The notes below the pieces were generated by a model that saw only the letters and a list, made by a program, of their open reading frames with translations, was not told the DNA's origin and searched no databases. Positions 16,142-25,332 of a DNA stretch of 64,000 nt are shown piece by piece (positions within the stretch are counted from its first letter, which is position 1; every line of letters begins with the position of its first letter). Source of the stretch: Wenxinia marina DSM 24838 (GTDB lineage Bacteria; Pseudomonadota; Alphaproteobacteria; Rhodobacterales; Rhodobacteraceae); assembly GCF_000379485.1 (NCBI RefSeq), contig NZ_KB902299.1, forward strand, positions 1 to 64,000. Reading direction: 5' to 3'. The position numbers were made by a program, and so were the translations under genes.

Positions 16142-18019
16142 ATGATCCGTTTCATGGGTCGTGGGCCGCGCGCATGGGCGCGCGGGATGCTGCCGGTCGG
16201 CGGACTGGCGGCGGGCCTATGGCTGCTTGCTCAGGCGGCGGCCGGGGTCGACCTGGCCGCTCTGCGGGCCGCGCTGGCGCAGGTCGGCGCCGGACAATGG
16301 GCCGTCGCCGCCGCGGCCACGGCGGTCAGCCTGTGGTCCATGGGCCATCTCGACCGCGTCGTGCACCGCTGGCTGGGCACCGGGGTCGCCGGCCCGCGGG
16401 CGCGGCGCGCCGGCATGGTCGGGGTCGCGATCGGCCAGACCGTGGGCTTCGGCCTCGTCTCGGGTACCCTCGCCCGGTGGCGGGCGCTGCCGGGCACCGA
16501 CCTGGCGACCGCCGGTCTCGTCGCGCTCGGCGCCAGCCTCGCCTTCTTCGGCGCGACCGCTCTCCTGTTCGGCCTGTCCCGGGCGCTGACCGGCGGCGGC
16601 GCCCTCGCGCTGTCCGGCGCGCTCCTGCTGATCGCGGCGGCGATCCGGTCGGGCGCGGCGGCGGCGACCCTGTCGGCGCTCTGGACCTCGGGCCTCGACA
16701 CCGCGATGGCGGCGCTGGCCCTGTGGGCGGTCTGGCACGGCAGCCCGGGGATGAGCTTCCCCGCCTTCTGGGGCGCCTACCTCGTCGCCCTCTGGGCCGG
16801 CCTCGTGAGCCAGAGCCCCGGCGGCGTCGGCGTGTTCGAGGCGACGCTCCTCGCCCTCGTCCCCGGCGGCGCCACGCCCGAGGCGCTGGCCGCCCTCGTC
16901 GCCTACCGCGCCGTCTATCACCTCGTCCCGGCCGCGCTCGCCCTCCTCGCCCTGATCCGGCCGGAGCCCGCCCCGGCGGAGGACGCGCTGCGACCGGCCG
17001 AGGCGACGGCCGAACCCGCGCTCCTCGCCGTTGCGCCGGACACCGACTGGGGCCTCGTCCGGCAAGGGGGCCGCCTCCTTGCCGGCGGCGGCTGCCGCTG
17101 GCACCGGCGCGAGATGGCGGGACAGTTCCTGACCCTCGGCCGGCCCCTCGGGCCGCCAGACCTGCCCGCCCTGAAGGACGCCGCGCGGCGCGAGGGACTG
17201 CCGCTGGCGCTGTACCGCCTCGACGCGCGGACGGCACACCGTGCGCGAGGGACCGGGTGGGCGGTGGTGCGGGTGGGCGCGGAGGCGCGGATCGACCCTA
17301 CCGGATGGAGCGCTGACGGCCCCGCCCGCCGCCAGCTGCGCCGCAAGCTGTCCGCCGCCTCCCGCGCCGGCCTGGCCGTCACCGTCCGCGCGCCGGCCGA
17401 CGGCCCCCTGCCCGCCCGCGAGATGGCCGAGGTCCACGCCGCCTGGCGCACCGTCCACGGAAGCGAGCGCGGCCTCGTCATGGGCCGCTTCGACCCCGCG
17501 TTGCTGGCCGGGCAGGCGGTGATCCTCGGCCATCTGGACGGACGGCTCGTCGCCTTCGCCAGCTTCCACGTGACCGGCGCCGGCTGGGGCCTCGACCTGA
17601 TGCGCCAGCGCCCCGACGTACCGCAGGGCACGATGCAGGCGCTGATCGTCGCCGCCATCGCCGCGGCGGCGGCGGACGGCGCCCCCGTGCTGACGCTCGC
17701 CACCGTGCCGGACCCGCACCATCCGCTCGCCCGCCGCCTGACCGCACGGACGCGCGCCGGCCTGCACCAGTTCAAGGCGAGCTTCGCGCCGGACTGGCGC
17801 CCGGTCTACGCCGCCGCGCCAAACCGGGCCGAGCTGGCGCTCGGCCTCGCCCGGATCGCGCTCGCCACGCGCTTCCCGCGCCCGGTGCGGCCCCGCCGGC
17901 CGGACCAGGGGTCCCTCACCCTCCGCCTCGGCGAGTTTCGATTTGAATTCACTCCGCGTCCGTGCGATCCGGTGCCGCGCGCGGCGGCCGTCGCCGCCGG
18001 CCCCCGGACCGGAGGATGA
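16142..18019 (+). CDS. Short MprF-like protein: YbhN-type membrane domain plus DUF2156 aminoacyl-phosphatidylglycerol synthase domain
   Basis: 625 residues, shorter than canonical MprF (about 840). Residues about 15-275 hold some seven hydrophobic spans, with GLVSQSPGGVGVFEATLLAL typical of the UPF0104/YbhN flippase-like fold. Residues about 300-590 form a DUF2156 GNAT-like domain (GRFDPALLAGQAVILGHLDG, FKASFAPDWRPVYAAAP) that transfers aminoacyl groups from tRNA to lipid in MprF. A GTG at 16118 could add 8 residues. Its stop lies 8 bp before the methyltransferase gene. Lipid or amino-acid specificity unknown. Confidence 0.78.
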   Translation: MIRFMGRGPRAWARGMLPVGGLAAGLWLLAQAAAGVDLAALRAALAQVGAGQWAVAAAATAVSLWSMGHLDRVVHRWLGTGVAGPRARRAGMVGVAIGQTVGFGLVSGTLARWRALPGTDLATAGLVALGASLAFFGATALLFGLSRALTGGGALALSGALLLIAAAIRSGAAAATLSALWTSGLDTAMAALALWAVWHGSPGMSFPAFWGAYLVALWAGLVSQSPGGVGVFEATLLALVPGGATPEALAALVAYRAVYHLVPAALALLALIRPEPAPAEDALRPAEATAEPALLAVAPDTDWGLVRQGGRLLAGGGCRWHRREMAGQFLTLGRPLGPPDLPALKDAARREGLPLALYRLDARTAHRARGTGWAVVRVGAEARIDPTGWSADGPARRQLRRKLSAASRAGLAVTVRAPADGPLPAREMAEVHAAWRTVHGSERGLVMGRFDPALLAGQAVILGHLDGRLVAFASFHVTGAGWGLDLMRQRPDVPQGTMQALIVAAIAAAAADGAPVLTLATVPDPHHPLARRLTARTRAGLHQFKASFAPDWRPVYAAAPNRAELALGLARIALATRFPRPVRPRRPDQGSLTLRLGEFRFEFTPRPCDPVPRAAAVAAGPRTGG

Positions 18020-18026
18020 CCTGCGA

Positions 18027-19046
<1,020 letters not shown>

Positions 19047-19160
19047 CGCAGCGGGCGCCGGCGCGGAGCCGGTCCGCCCCCTCCGGCGGACGACCCGCCG
19101 TCCGCAGGATCCTCCGCCCGCGGCGGCGCCCTGCGTCGCCGCCCCCTGCACCGCCGCGAA

Positions 19161-19177
19161 GGCGGGTTTTTCCCGCC
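19161..19177 (+). terminator. Possible terminator hairpin after the methyltransferase gene
   Basis: GGCGGG-TTTTT-CCCGCC, a 6-bp stem with a T loop 115 bp after the stop. No T-tract follows, so Rho-independence is doubtful. Confidence 0.25.
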
Positions 19178-19228
19178 CCGCCCGCCGCGCGGCCTGAACC
19201 GCCGCCGGCCCTCGCGCGTAGGACGAAC

Positions 19229-19924
19229 ATGCAGGCCGTTCTCACACTCCTCCTCGCCATCCTCTTCGCCGCCGCGCCGCTGGTGACGGACCCATTCTCC
19301 GGCTTCCGCGCCGACCAGCTGCCGGTGCCGCAGGTCGACCCGCCGGTGCAGCCCGCCGGCTGGGCGTTCTCGATCTGGGGCGTGATCTACGCCTGGCTGA
19401 TCGTGTCCGCCGCCTTCGGCCTGTGGGCGCGGCGCGCCGACGCCGACTGGCAGGCAGCCCGGACGCCGCTGGTCCTCTCGCTGGCGATCGGAGTCCCCTG
19501 GCTCGCCATCGCGAACGCGAGCGCGATCTGGGCGACGGTCACGATCTTCCTCATGGCTGCCGCCGCGATCGCGGCACTGCTCCGGGCGCCGGTCCGAGAC
19601 CGCTGGCTGCTGCGCGCGCCGGTCGGCCTCTACGCCGGCTGGCTGACGGCGGCGAGCTTCGTCTCGCTCGCCTCCACCGCTGCCGGCTACGGGTTCGGCG
19701 ACCAGCTGCTCTGGGCCTACTTCTCGATCGCGCTCGCCGCCCTCGTGGCCTGGGCGGTGCAGAGCCGGACCGCGGAATGGACCTACGGCCTCGCCGTCGG
19801 CTGGGCGCTGCTCGGGATCGTTGTCGCGAACCTGCCCGCCCTGCCGCTCGTCGCCGCCGTCGCCGGCGCCGCGCTCCTCCTCATCGCCGCCCGCGCGACG
19901 ACGCGATCCCGCGCCCTGCCGTGA
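19229..19924 (+). CDS. Polytopic membrane protein, TspO/MBR-related (tryptophan-rich sensory-like)
   Basis: 231 residues with about seven hydrophobic spans, longer than classical TspO (about 160). The PAGWAFSIWGVIYAWLIVSA segment resembles the conserved PP.W.F...W...Y region of TspO/MBR proteins, and Trp is frequent through the spans. No enzymatic motif. Ligand unknown. The stop codon lies inside the arm of a large inverted repeat. Confidence 0.6.
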   Translation: MQAVLTLLLAILFAAAPLVTDPFSGFRADQLPVPQVDPPVQPAGWAFSIWGVIYAWLIVSAAFGLWARRADADWQAARTPLVLSLAIGVPWLAIANASAIWATVTIFLMAAAAIAALLRAPVRDRWLLRAPVGLYAGWLTAASFVSLASTAAGYGFGDQLLWAYFSIALAALVAWAVQSRTAEWTYGLAVGWALLGIVVANLPALPLVAAVAGAALLLIAARATTRSRALP

Positions 19925-20038
19925 GTCGGCGAAGGGTCAAGGACGCCGAAGGCGCCGGCGCAGCCGGGAATCCTTGAGGCTTCGCCGACTCACACCACAC
20001 TGGACGAGGCGCGTTCAGGGGCACACCTGCCCCTGAAC
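19921..20038. repeat. Two large hairpins between convergent genes
   Basis: Hairpin 1: GTGAGTCGGCGAAG (19921-19934) pairs perfectly with 19980-19993, and inside it TCAAGGA (19937-19943) pairs with TCCTTGA (19971-19977). Hairpin 2: GTTCAGGGGCA (20013-20023) pairs with 20028-20038, an 11-bp stem with a 4-nt loop. They fill the gap between the TspO-like gene and der; no T-tract follows on either strand. Possibly termination or mRNA-end protection. Confidence 0.7.
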
Positions 20039-20157
20039 CGCTTCCCAAGCAGTGTCGCCGCCGTCCCCTCCCCGATCGACGCAAGCGGCAAGCGCCCCTC
20101 CAACGGGACGGCGGGCGGGGCGATGGCCGAAGGCCGAGCGCCGTCCGGCGTCCCCCG

Positions 20158-21600
20158 TCAGAGGTGCTTGCGCAACCGCGAGGGCGTGTGGCGCTTGGCC
20201 GCCTTCTCGCGCCAGGGGTTCTTGTCGCCCTGCCCGCGCAGGTGCAGGCGGATCGGCGTGCCCGGCATGTCGAAATCGGCGCGCAGGCCGTTCACGAGGT
20301 AGCGGACGTAGCTTTCCGGCACCGACTCCGGATGCGAGGTCATGACGACGAAGCCCGGCGGCCGGGTCTTCACCTGGGTCATGTAGCGCATGCGGATCCG
20401 CCGCCCGCCCGGGGCCGGCGGCGGGTGCGCCTCGAGCATGCCGCCCAGCCAGCGGTTCAGCTGCCCGGTGGAGATGCGGCGGTTCCAGACGTCGTAGGCC
20501 GACAGGATCGCGGCGTGCAGCCGGTCGAGGCCGCGGCCGGTCTTCGCCGACACCGTCACCAGCGGCGCGCCTCGCAGCTGCGGCAGCAGGCGCTCGAACC
20601 CGTCCTTCAGCGCCTTCAGCTTGTCCTGCTTCTCGTCCTCGAGGTCCCACTTGTTCACCGCGACGACCACCGCCCGCCCCTCGCGCTCGGCGAAGTCGGC
20701 GATGCGCAGATCCTGCTGCTCGAACGGGATCGCGGCGTCCAGCAGCACCACGACCACCTCGGCGAAGCGCACGGCGCGCAGGCCGTCCGAGACCGACAGC
20801 TTCTCCAGCTTGTCGTCGATCTTGGCCTTCTTGCGCATGCCGGCGGTGTCCCAGATGCGCACCGGCGTGCCGGCCCAGTCGAGCGACAGCGAGATCGCGT
20901 CGCGGGTGATGCCGGCCTCGGGGCCGGTCAGCAGCCGCTCCTCGCCGAGGATCTTGTTGATCAGGGTGGACTTGCCGGCGTTCGGCCGGCCGATGACGGC
21001 GATCTGCAGCGGCCGGTCGACGGTGGGGACGCGCGGGCCGTCCTCGTCCTCCTCGGCCACGTCGACGTCGGTCTCGGGCGCGTCGGCGGCCGCCCTGGCC
21101 TCGGCTGCCTCGACCAGCGGCGTCAGGACATCCAGCAGCTCGTCCAGCCCCTCGCCGTGCTCGGCCGACAGGGCGACCGGCTCGCCGAGGCCGAGGGCGT
21201 AGGCGTCGAGCAGGCCGCTCTCGCCCGCGCGGCCTTCGGCCTTGTTGGCGCCGAGGATGACGTGGGCGTTCCGGCGCCGCAGGATGTCGGCGCAGACCTC
21301 GTCGGCGGGCAGGACGCCGGCGCGGGCGTCGATCAGGAACAGGCAGGCGTCGGCCATGCCGACCGCGCGCTCGGTCAGGCGGCGCATGCGGCCTTGCAGG
21401 CTCTCGTCCGTCGCCTCCTCAAGCCCAGCGGTGTCGATGACGGTGAACCGCAGCGGCCCCAGGCGCGCGTCGCCCTCGCGCAGGTCGCGGGTCACGCCCG
21501 GCTGGTCGTCGACCAGCGCCAGCCGCTTGCCGACGAGGCGGTTGAACAACGTCGACTTGCCGACGTTGGGCCGGCCGACGATGGCGAGGGTGAACGACAT
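20158..21600 (-). CDS. der: Ribosome biogenesis GTPase Der (EngA)
   Basis: 480 residues with tandem GTPase domains and a C-terminal KH-like domain, the family architecture. First G1 [12 protein letters not shown] at residue 9; second [12 protein letters not shown] near 210; G4 motifs GANKAEG and VNKWDLE. The first NKxD is NKAE, as in some alphaproteobacterial Der proteins. Acidic linker DVAEEDEDG separates the G domains. Acts in 50S maturation. Downstream of bamB and the YfgM-like gene, the usual order in proteobacteria. Confidence 0.95.
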   Translation of the reverse strand: MSFTLAIVGRPNVGKSTLFNRLVGKRLALVDDQPGVTRDLREGDARLGPLRFTVIDTAGLEEATDESLQGRMRRLTERAVGMADACLFLIDARAGVLPADEVCADILRRRNAHVILGANKAEGRAGESGLLDAYALGLGEPVALSAEHGEGLDELLDVLTPLVEAAEARAAADAPETDVDVAEEDEDGPRVPTVDRPLQIAVIGRPNAGKSTLINKILGEERLLTGPEAGITRDAISLSLDWAGTPVRIWDTAGMRKKAKIDDKLEKLSVSDGLRAVRFAEVVVVLLDAAIPFEQQDLRIADFAEREGRAVVVAVNKWDLEDEKQDKLKALKDGFERLLPQLRGAPLVTVSAKTGRGLDRLHAAILSAYDVWNRRISTGQLNRWLGGMLEAHPPPAPGGRRIRMRYMTQVKTRPPGFVVMTSHPESVPESYVRYLVNGLRADFDMPGTPIRLHLRGQGDKNPWREKAAKRHTPSRLRKHL

Positions 21601-21664
21601 GGGACCGGCCTTCCGGGATACGGGAAGCGCGCCCGATACACCAACTCGGCGCGGTCCGAAAGCC

Positions 21665-22972
21665 TCAGCGGTAGGCGAGGAGCTGGCCGGCCGAGCTGAC
21701 GACGTACAGGACGCCGCCTGCGACCACCGGGTGCGACGCCGCGCCGCCGGGCAGCGGCACCGCGCCGACGAGGTTGCCGTTCACCGGGTCGAACTGGCGC
21801 AGCGTGCCGTCGGACGAGGCGACGATCAGGCGCCCGCCGGCGAGGATTGGGCCGAGATGGACCCAGCGGGTGTGCTGGCGGCGCGGGCGGTCCTCCTCGA
21901 ACAGGGGCAAGGGCACGCGCCAGACCGACTCGCCCGTCGCGGCGTCGAGGCGCACCAGCTCGCCGATGTCGTTGACGAAGAACAGCGCCCCGCCCGCGAC
22001 GACGGGAGTCGAGGTCGCGCCGTCCGTCGCGGTCCAGCGCCGCTCGCCATCCGACAGGCCGAGGGCGACGACGCGGCCCGAGACGTTGCCGAGATAGACG
22101 GTGTCGCCGACGATGACCGGATCCGTCGCGATGTCGCTGGCCGCGAGCGCGGCGGCGAAGCCGGGCCGGTCGCCGCCGATGTTGGTGGTCCAGCGGCGGG
22201 TGCCGCCCTCGGGGTAGAGGCCGACGATTTCGCCGCTGGAAAACGGCACGACCGCCGTGTCCCCCTCGACCGCGACGCCGGCGCCGCCGGCGAAGCTGGG
22301 GCCGGTGGTGGCCGAGCGCAGGATGTAGCGGACGCGGCCGGTTGACGTCTCGATCGCCCAGGCGCGGGCGTCGCGGGCGACGACGAAGACGAGGTCGCCC
22401 GCCACGGTGGGCGAGGCGCCGCCGGGCGCGTTCAGGTCCTGCACCCACGCCTCGCCGCCGGTCGCGGCGTCGAGCGCGCTCAGCCGGCCGAAGCCGGTGG
22501 TGACGTAGAGCCGCCCGCCGGCGAGGGCGAGGCCGCCGCCCGACCCCTCGCCCGGGCGGTCGCTGTAGGGCGAGACGTCCCGCTGCCACAGCAGCTGCCC
22601 GGTGGTGGCCGAGACCGCCGAGACGATGGCCGAGGCGTCGAGCGTGTAGACGACGCCGTTCGCGACGACCGGGTCGGCGGTGATCCGCGCGCCGCGGGTG
22701 TCGCCCTGGCCGATTCCGGTCGCGAAGGCGAGCGTCGGGGCCGGCGACAGGGCGAGGTTGCCGATCCGGTGCGCGGGCGAGCCGCCGCGTTGCGGCCAGG
22801 AGGCGTTCACCTGGGCCGCCGGCAGGGCGATGGGGCGCGCGACGTTGGACGTCGCCGCCTCGGGCCGGATGTCCTGCCGCGGGCCGGGCAGGACCACGTC
22901 GGGCGGGCCGAACCAGCCGCAGCCGCCCAGCAGGACCAGGGCCGCGAGGGCGCTCAAAGCTCTCGATGTCAC
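21665..22972 (-). CDS. bamB: Outer membrane assembly lipoprotein BamB (PQQ-like beta-propeller)
   Basis: 435 residues. An N-terminal lipoprotein signal ends at LLGGC (Cys about 18). The rest is an eight-bladed PQQ-type propeller with repeated GxVYxLDA/SGxxxW patterns ([38 protein letters not shown]). BamB supports BamA in folding outer membrane proteins from the periplasmic face. Lies between the YfgM-like gene and der, the conserved neighbourhood. Confidence 0.9.
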   Translation of the reverse strand: MTSRALSALAALVLLGGCGWFGPPDVVLPGPRQDIRPEAATSNVARPIALPAAQVNASWPQRGGSPAHRIGNLALSPAPTLAFATGIGQGDTRGARITADPVVANGVVYTLDASAIVSAVSATTGQLLWQRDVSPYSDRPGEGSGGGLALAGGRLYVTTGFGRLSALDAATGGEAWVQDLNAPGGASPTVAGDLVFVVARDARAWAIETSTGRVRYILRSATTGPSFAGGAGVAVEGDTAVVPFSSGEIVGLYPEGGTRRWTTNIGGDRPGFAAALAASDIATDPVIVGDTVYLGNVSGRVVALGLSDGERRWTATDGATSTPVVAGGALFFVNDIGELVRLDAATGESVWRVPLPLFEEDRPRRQHTRWVHLGPILAGGRLIVASSDGTLRQFDPVNGNLVGAVPLPGGAASHPVVAGGVLYVVSSAGQLLAYR

Positions 22973-23008
22973 GTCAGCCCCGTCCCTCGTTCATCCGTCC
23001 GCCGCGTC

Positions 23009-23716
23009 TCACTCCGCCGGCGCCGCCGCCTCGCCCTCCGGGGACGCCGCGTCCGCCGCGTCCTCGGGCGCGATCTCCCCGCCGAGCGCCACAATCAGGC
23101 CTTGGACCCGCTCGCGCAAGCCTTGGCCGGCCGCCGCGTCCTCGGCGATGGCTTGCAGCCGGGCCAGCGCGGCGTCCGTGTCGCCCTCGGCCAGGTCGAG
23201 AAGGGCCAACTGCTCGGCCGCGAGAAGGGCGAAGGCCGACCCGGGGGCCGCCAGCGCCTCGAGCCCGGCGCGGCGCTCCTCCGCGGGGATGATGTCGGCG
23301 CCGGCCATCAGCGCCTTGAGCGCCGCGAGGTCGCGGTACAGCGCCGGCACGTCGCCGTCGCTCGCCACCGACTGCAGGGCGGCGACGGCCGCCTCGGTCT
23401 CGCCCGCCTGCTGCGCTTCGGCGGCCTGCAGCATCACCGCGACCGCCCGCGCGCCGCCGTCCGCCTGCACGCCGTCCAGCGCGAGCGCCCGGTCGGCCGA
23501 CTCGTTCGCCTGCAGGGCGGCCAGTATCTCGTCGCCCAGCGCCTCGGCCGCCGCCCGCTCGCGCGAGGCCTGCCATTCGGTCCAGGCGGCGCCGCCCACG
23601 AGCACCAGCACGACGAGGACGGCGATCCAGCCGTAGCGGCGCAGGTAGAAGTACAGCCGGTCGCGGCGGACCTCCTCGGTCACCTCGTCGATGAAGCTGT
23701 CGTTCTGGTTCGTCAT
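23009..23716 (-). CDS. YfgM-like tetratricopeptide membrane protein
   Basis: 235 residues. A charged N-terminus (EVTEEVRRDRLYFYLRRYGW) leads to one transmembrane helix (about 29-45, IAVLVVLVLVGGAAW), then a periplasmic Ala-rich helical repeat region typical of TPR_21/YfgM proteins, which associate with SecYEG and chaperones. The C-terminus is acidic and Ala-rich. First gene of the yfgM-bamB-der cluster, divergent from the RND efflux pair. Confidence 0.82.
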   Translation of the reverse strand: MTNQNDSFIDEVTEEVRRDRLYFYLRRYGWIAVLVVLVLVGGAAWTEWQASRERAAAEALGDEILAALQANESADRALALDGVQADGGARAVAVMLQAAEAQQAGETEAAVAALQSVASDGDVPALYRDLAALKALMAGADIIPAEERRAGLEALAAPGSAFALLAAEQLALLDLAEGDTDAALARLQAIAEDAAAGQGLRERVQGLIVALGGEIAPEDAADAASPEGEAAAPAE

Positions 23717-23779
23717 GTCGTCCCCGCCGCCGGTCCGGCCCTCCTTATAGCGCGCGTCATTGGCTGCCAAGACCGCCAC

Positions 23780-23870
23780 CGGCGCCGGAAATCCGTGCAG
23801 ATGCTGCAACAGCGAAACGGATTTTCCGGCGCCGCCCCGGAATCGCCTTCCTGAACTGGAGAGTTCAGGA
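23780..23870. repeat. Two hairpins in the divergent yfgM-RND intergenic region
   Basis: GGCGCCGGAAATCCGT (23781-23796) pairs with ACGGATTTTCCGGCGCC (23817-23833), 16 bp with one bulged T. A second hairpin, TCCTGAACT (23849-23857), pairs with AGTTCAGGA (23862-23870) around a GGAG loop. The region must hold promoters for both genes; the first palindrome could be an operator or a repeat unit. Confidence 0.6.
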
Positions 23871-23940
23871 CAGCCCCACTATATAGCGGCCAATCCCGCG
23901 CTGCCCCGGGGAAAGCCGCGGCCCGACGACGAGAGACGCC

Positions 23941-25332
23941 ATGCGTATCCTGCCGATCCTCATCGCGATCCTCGTGAGCGGCTTTCTCTACCTTCTCGTG
24001 ATCGAGCGCGACCGCCTGTGGGAGCTGGTGGGCCGACCGGGCGCAGCGGGCGGGGCCGAGACAGGCCCCGAGGCGCCCGCCGCGATGGCCGCCGCGGCGT
24101 CGGAGGCGCCGGAGGAGGACGGCGCCGAGGCCGGGGCGATCCGCGTCGTCGCGATCACCTCGCAGGCGCAACCGGTGGACAGCGCCGTCGTGCTGCGCGG
24201 CCGGACCGAGGCGGCGCGGCAGGTCGAGGTCCGCTCCGAGACGTCGGGACAGGTCGTGTCCGACCCGCTGCGCAAGGGCGCGTTCGTGGAGGCCGGCGAG
24301 ACGCTGTGCGTTCTCGACCCCGGCACACGGGACAGCGCGCTGCTGGAGGCGCAGGCCCGACTGACCGAGGCGCAGGCCCGCCTGCCCGAGGCCGAGGCGC
24401 GCATCCCCGCCGCCCGCGCCGCACTGGCCGAGGCGACGGCCCGCCGCAGCGAGGGCGCGGCCCGCGTCGCCGAGGCGCAGGCGCGGCTGCGCGAGGCCGA
24501 GATCAACCTCAACGCCCAGCGGCGCCTGTCCGAGGGCGGCTATGCCGCCGACACCCAGGTCGCCAACGCCGAGGCCGCGTTCGAGAGCGCGCAGGCCGGC
24601 GTCACCGCCGCCGAGGCCGCGATCGACGGGATCGAGAGCCAGATCAGCTCGGCAGAGGCCGGGATCGAGGGCGCCATCGCCGCCGTCGAGGGCGTGCGCG
24701 CCGGCATCCAGTCCGCCGAGGCCGCACTCGCCTCGGCCGAGGCCGAGATCGACCGCCTGACGATCACCGCCCCCTTCTCGGGCCTGCTGGAGAGCGATAC
24801 CGCGGAGCTGGGCGCCCTGCTGCAGCCCGGCGGCGCCTGCGCGACGATCATCCAGCTCGACCCGATCAAGCTCGTCGGCTTCGTCCCCGAGCTGGAGGTC
24901 GCGCGCATCGAGACCGGCGCCCGCGCCGGCGCGCGGCTCGCCTCGGGCCGCGAGGTGGCGGGCGAGGTCACGTTCCTGTCCCGATCGTCCGACGAGACGA
25001 CGCGCACCTTCCGCCTCGAAGTGACCGTGCCGAACGCGGACATGTCCATCCGCGACGGCGAGACGGCGGAGATCCTGGTGGAAGCGGAGGGGCGCGAGGC
25101 GCACCTGCTGCCGCAGTCGGCGCTGACGCTGGACGACGAGGGCCAGCTCGGCATCCGGGCGGTGGGCGCGGACAGCCGGGTGCAGTTCCTGCCGGTGACG
25201 CTGATCCGTGATACGGTGGACGGCGTATGGGTCGGTGACCTGCCGGAGCAAGTGGACGTGATCGTCGTCGGTCAGGAATACGTCGTCGAAGGCGTGGCGG
25301 TCGACCCGACCTGGCGGGAGGCGGCCGAGTGA
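23941..25332 (+). CDS. RND efflux periplasmic adaptor subunit
   Basis: 463 residues. An N-terminal hydrophobic span (about 4-20) without a lipobox anchors it; then an acidic linker. A barrel-sandwich (ETSGQVVSDPLRKGAFVEAGETL) is split by an unusually long Ala/Glu coiled-coil hairpin (about 130-275, repeated EAQARL/AEAxI patterns). Then ITAPFSGLLESDTAELGALL closes the lipoyl half, followed by the beta-barrel and membrane-proximal domains. Links the RND pump to an outer membrane channel, which is not in the window. Overlaps the pump gene by 4 bp. Confidence 0.9.
   Translation: MRILPILIAILVSGFLYLLVIERDRLWELVGRPGAAGGAETGPEAPAAMAAAASEAPEEDGAEAGAIRVVAITSQAQPVDSAVVLRGRTEAARQVEVRSETSGQVVSDPLRKGAFVEAGETLCVLDPGTRDSALLEAQARLTEAQARLPEAEARIPAARAALAEATARRSEGAARVAEAQARLREAEINLNAQRRLSEGGYAADTQVANAEAAFESAQAGVTAAEAAIDGIESQISSAEAGIEGAIAAVEGVRAGIQSAEAALASAEAEIDRLTITAPFSGLLESDTAELGALLQPGGACATIIQLDPIKLVGFVPELEVARIETGARAGARLASGREVAGEVTFLSRSSDETTRTFRLEVTVPNADMSIRDGETAEILVEAEGREAHLLPQSALTLDDEGQLGIRAVGADSRVQFLPVTLIRDTVDGVWVGDLPEQVDVIVVGQEYVVEGVAVDPTWREAAE

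Noticed and set aside
19047-19228. Riboswitch upstream of the TspO-like gene or near the methyltransferase
   Set aside because: I could not match a conserved SAM or cobalamin core; only a short GGCGGG hairpin is visible.
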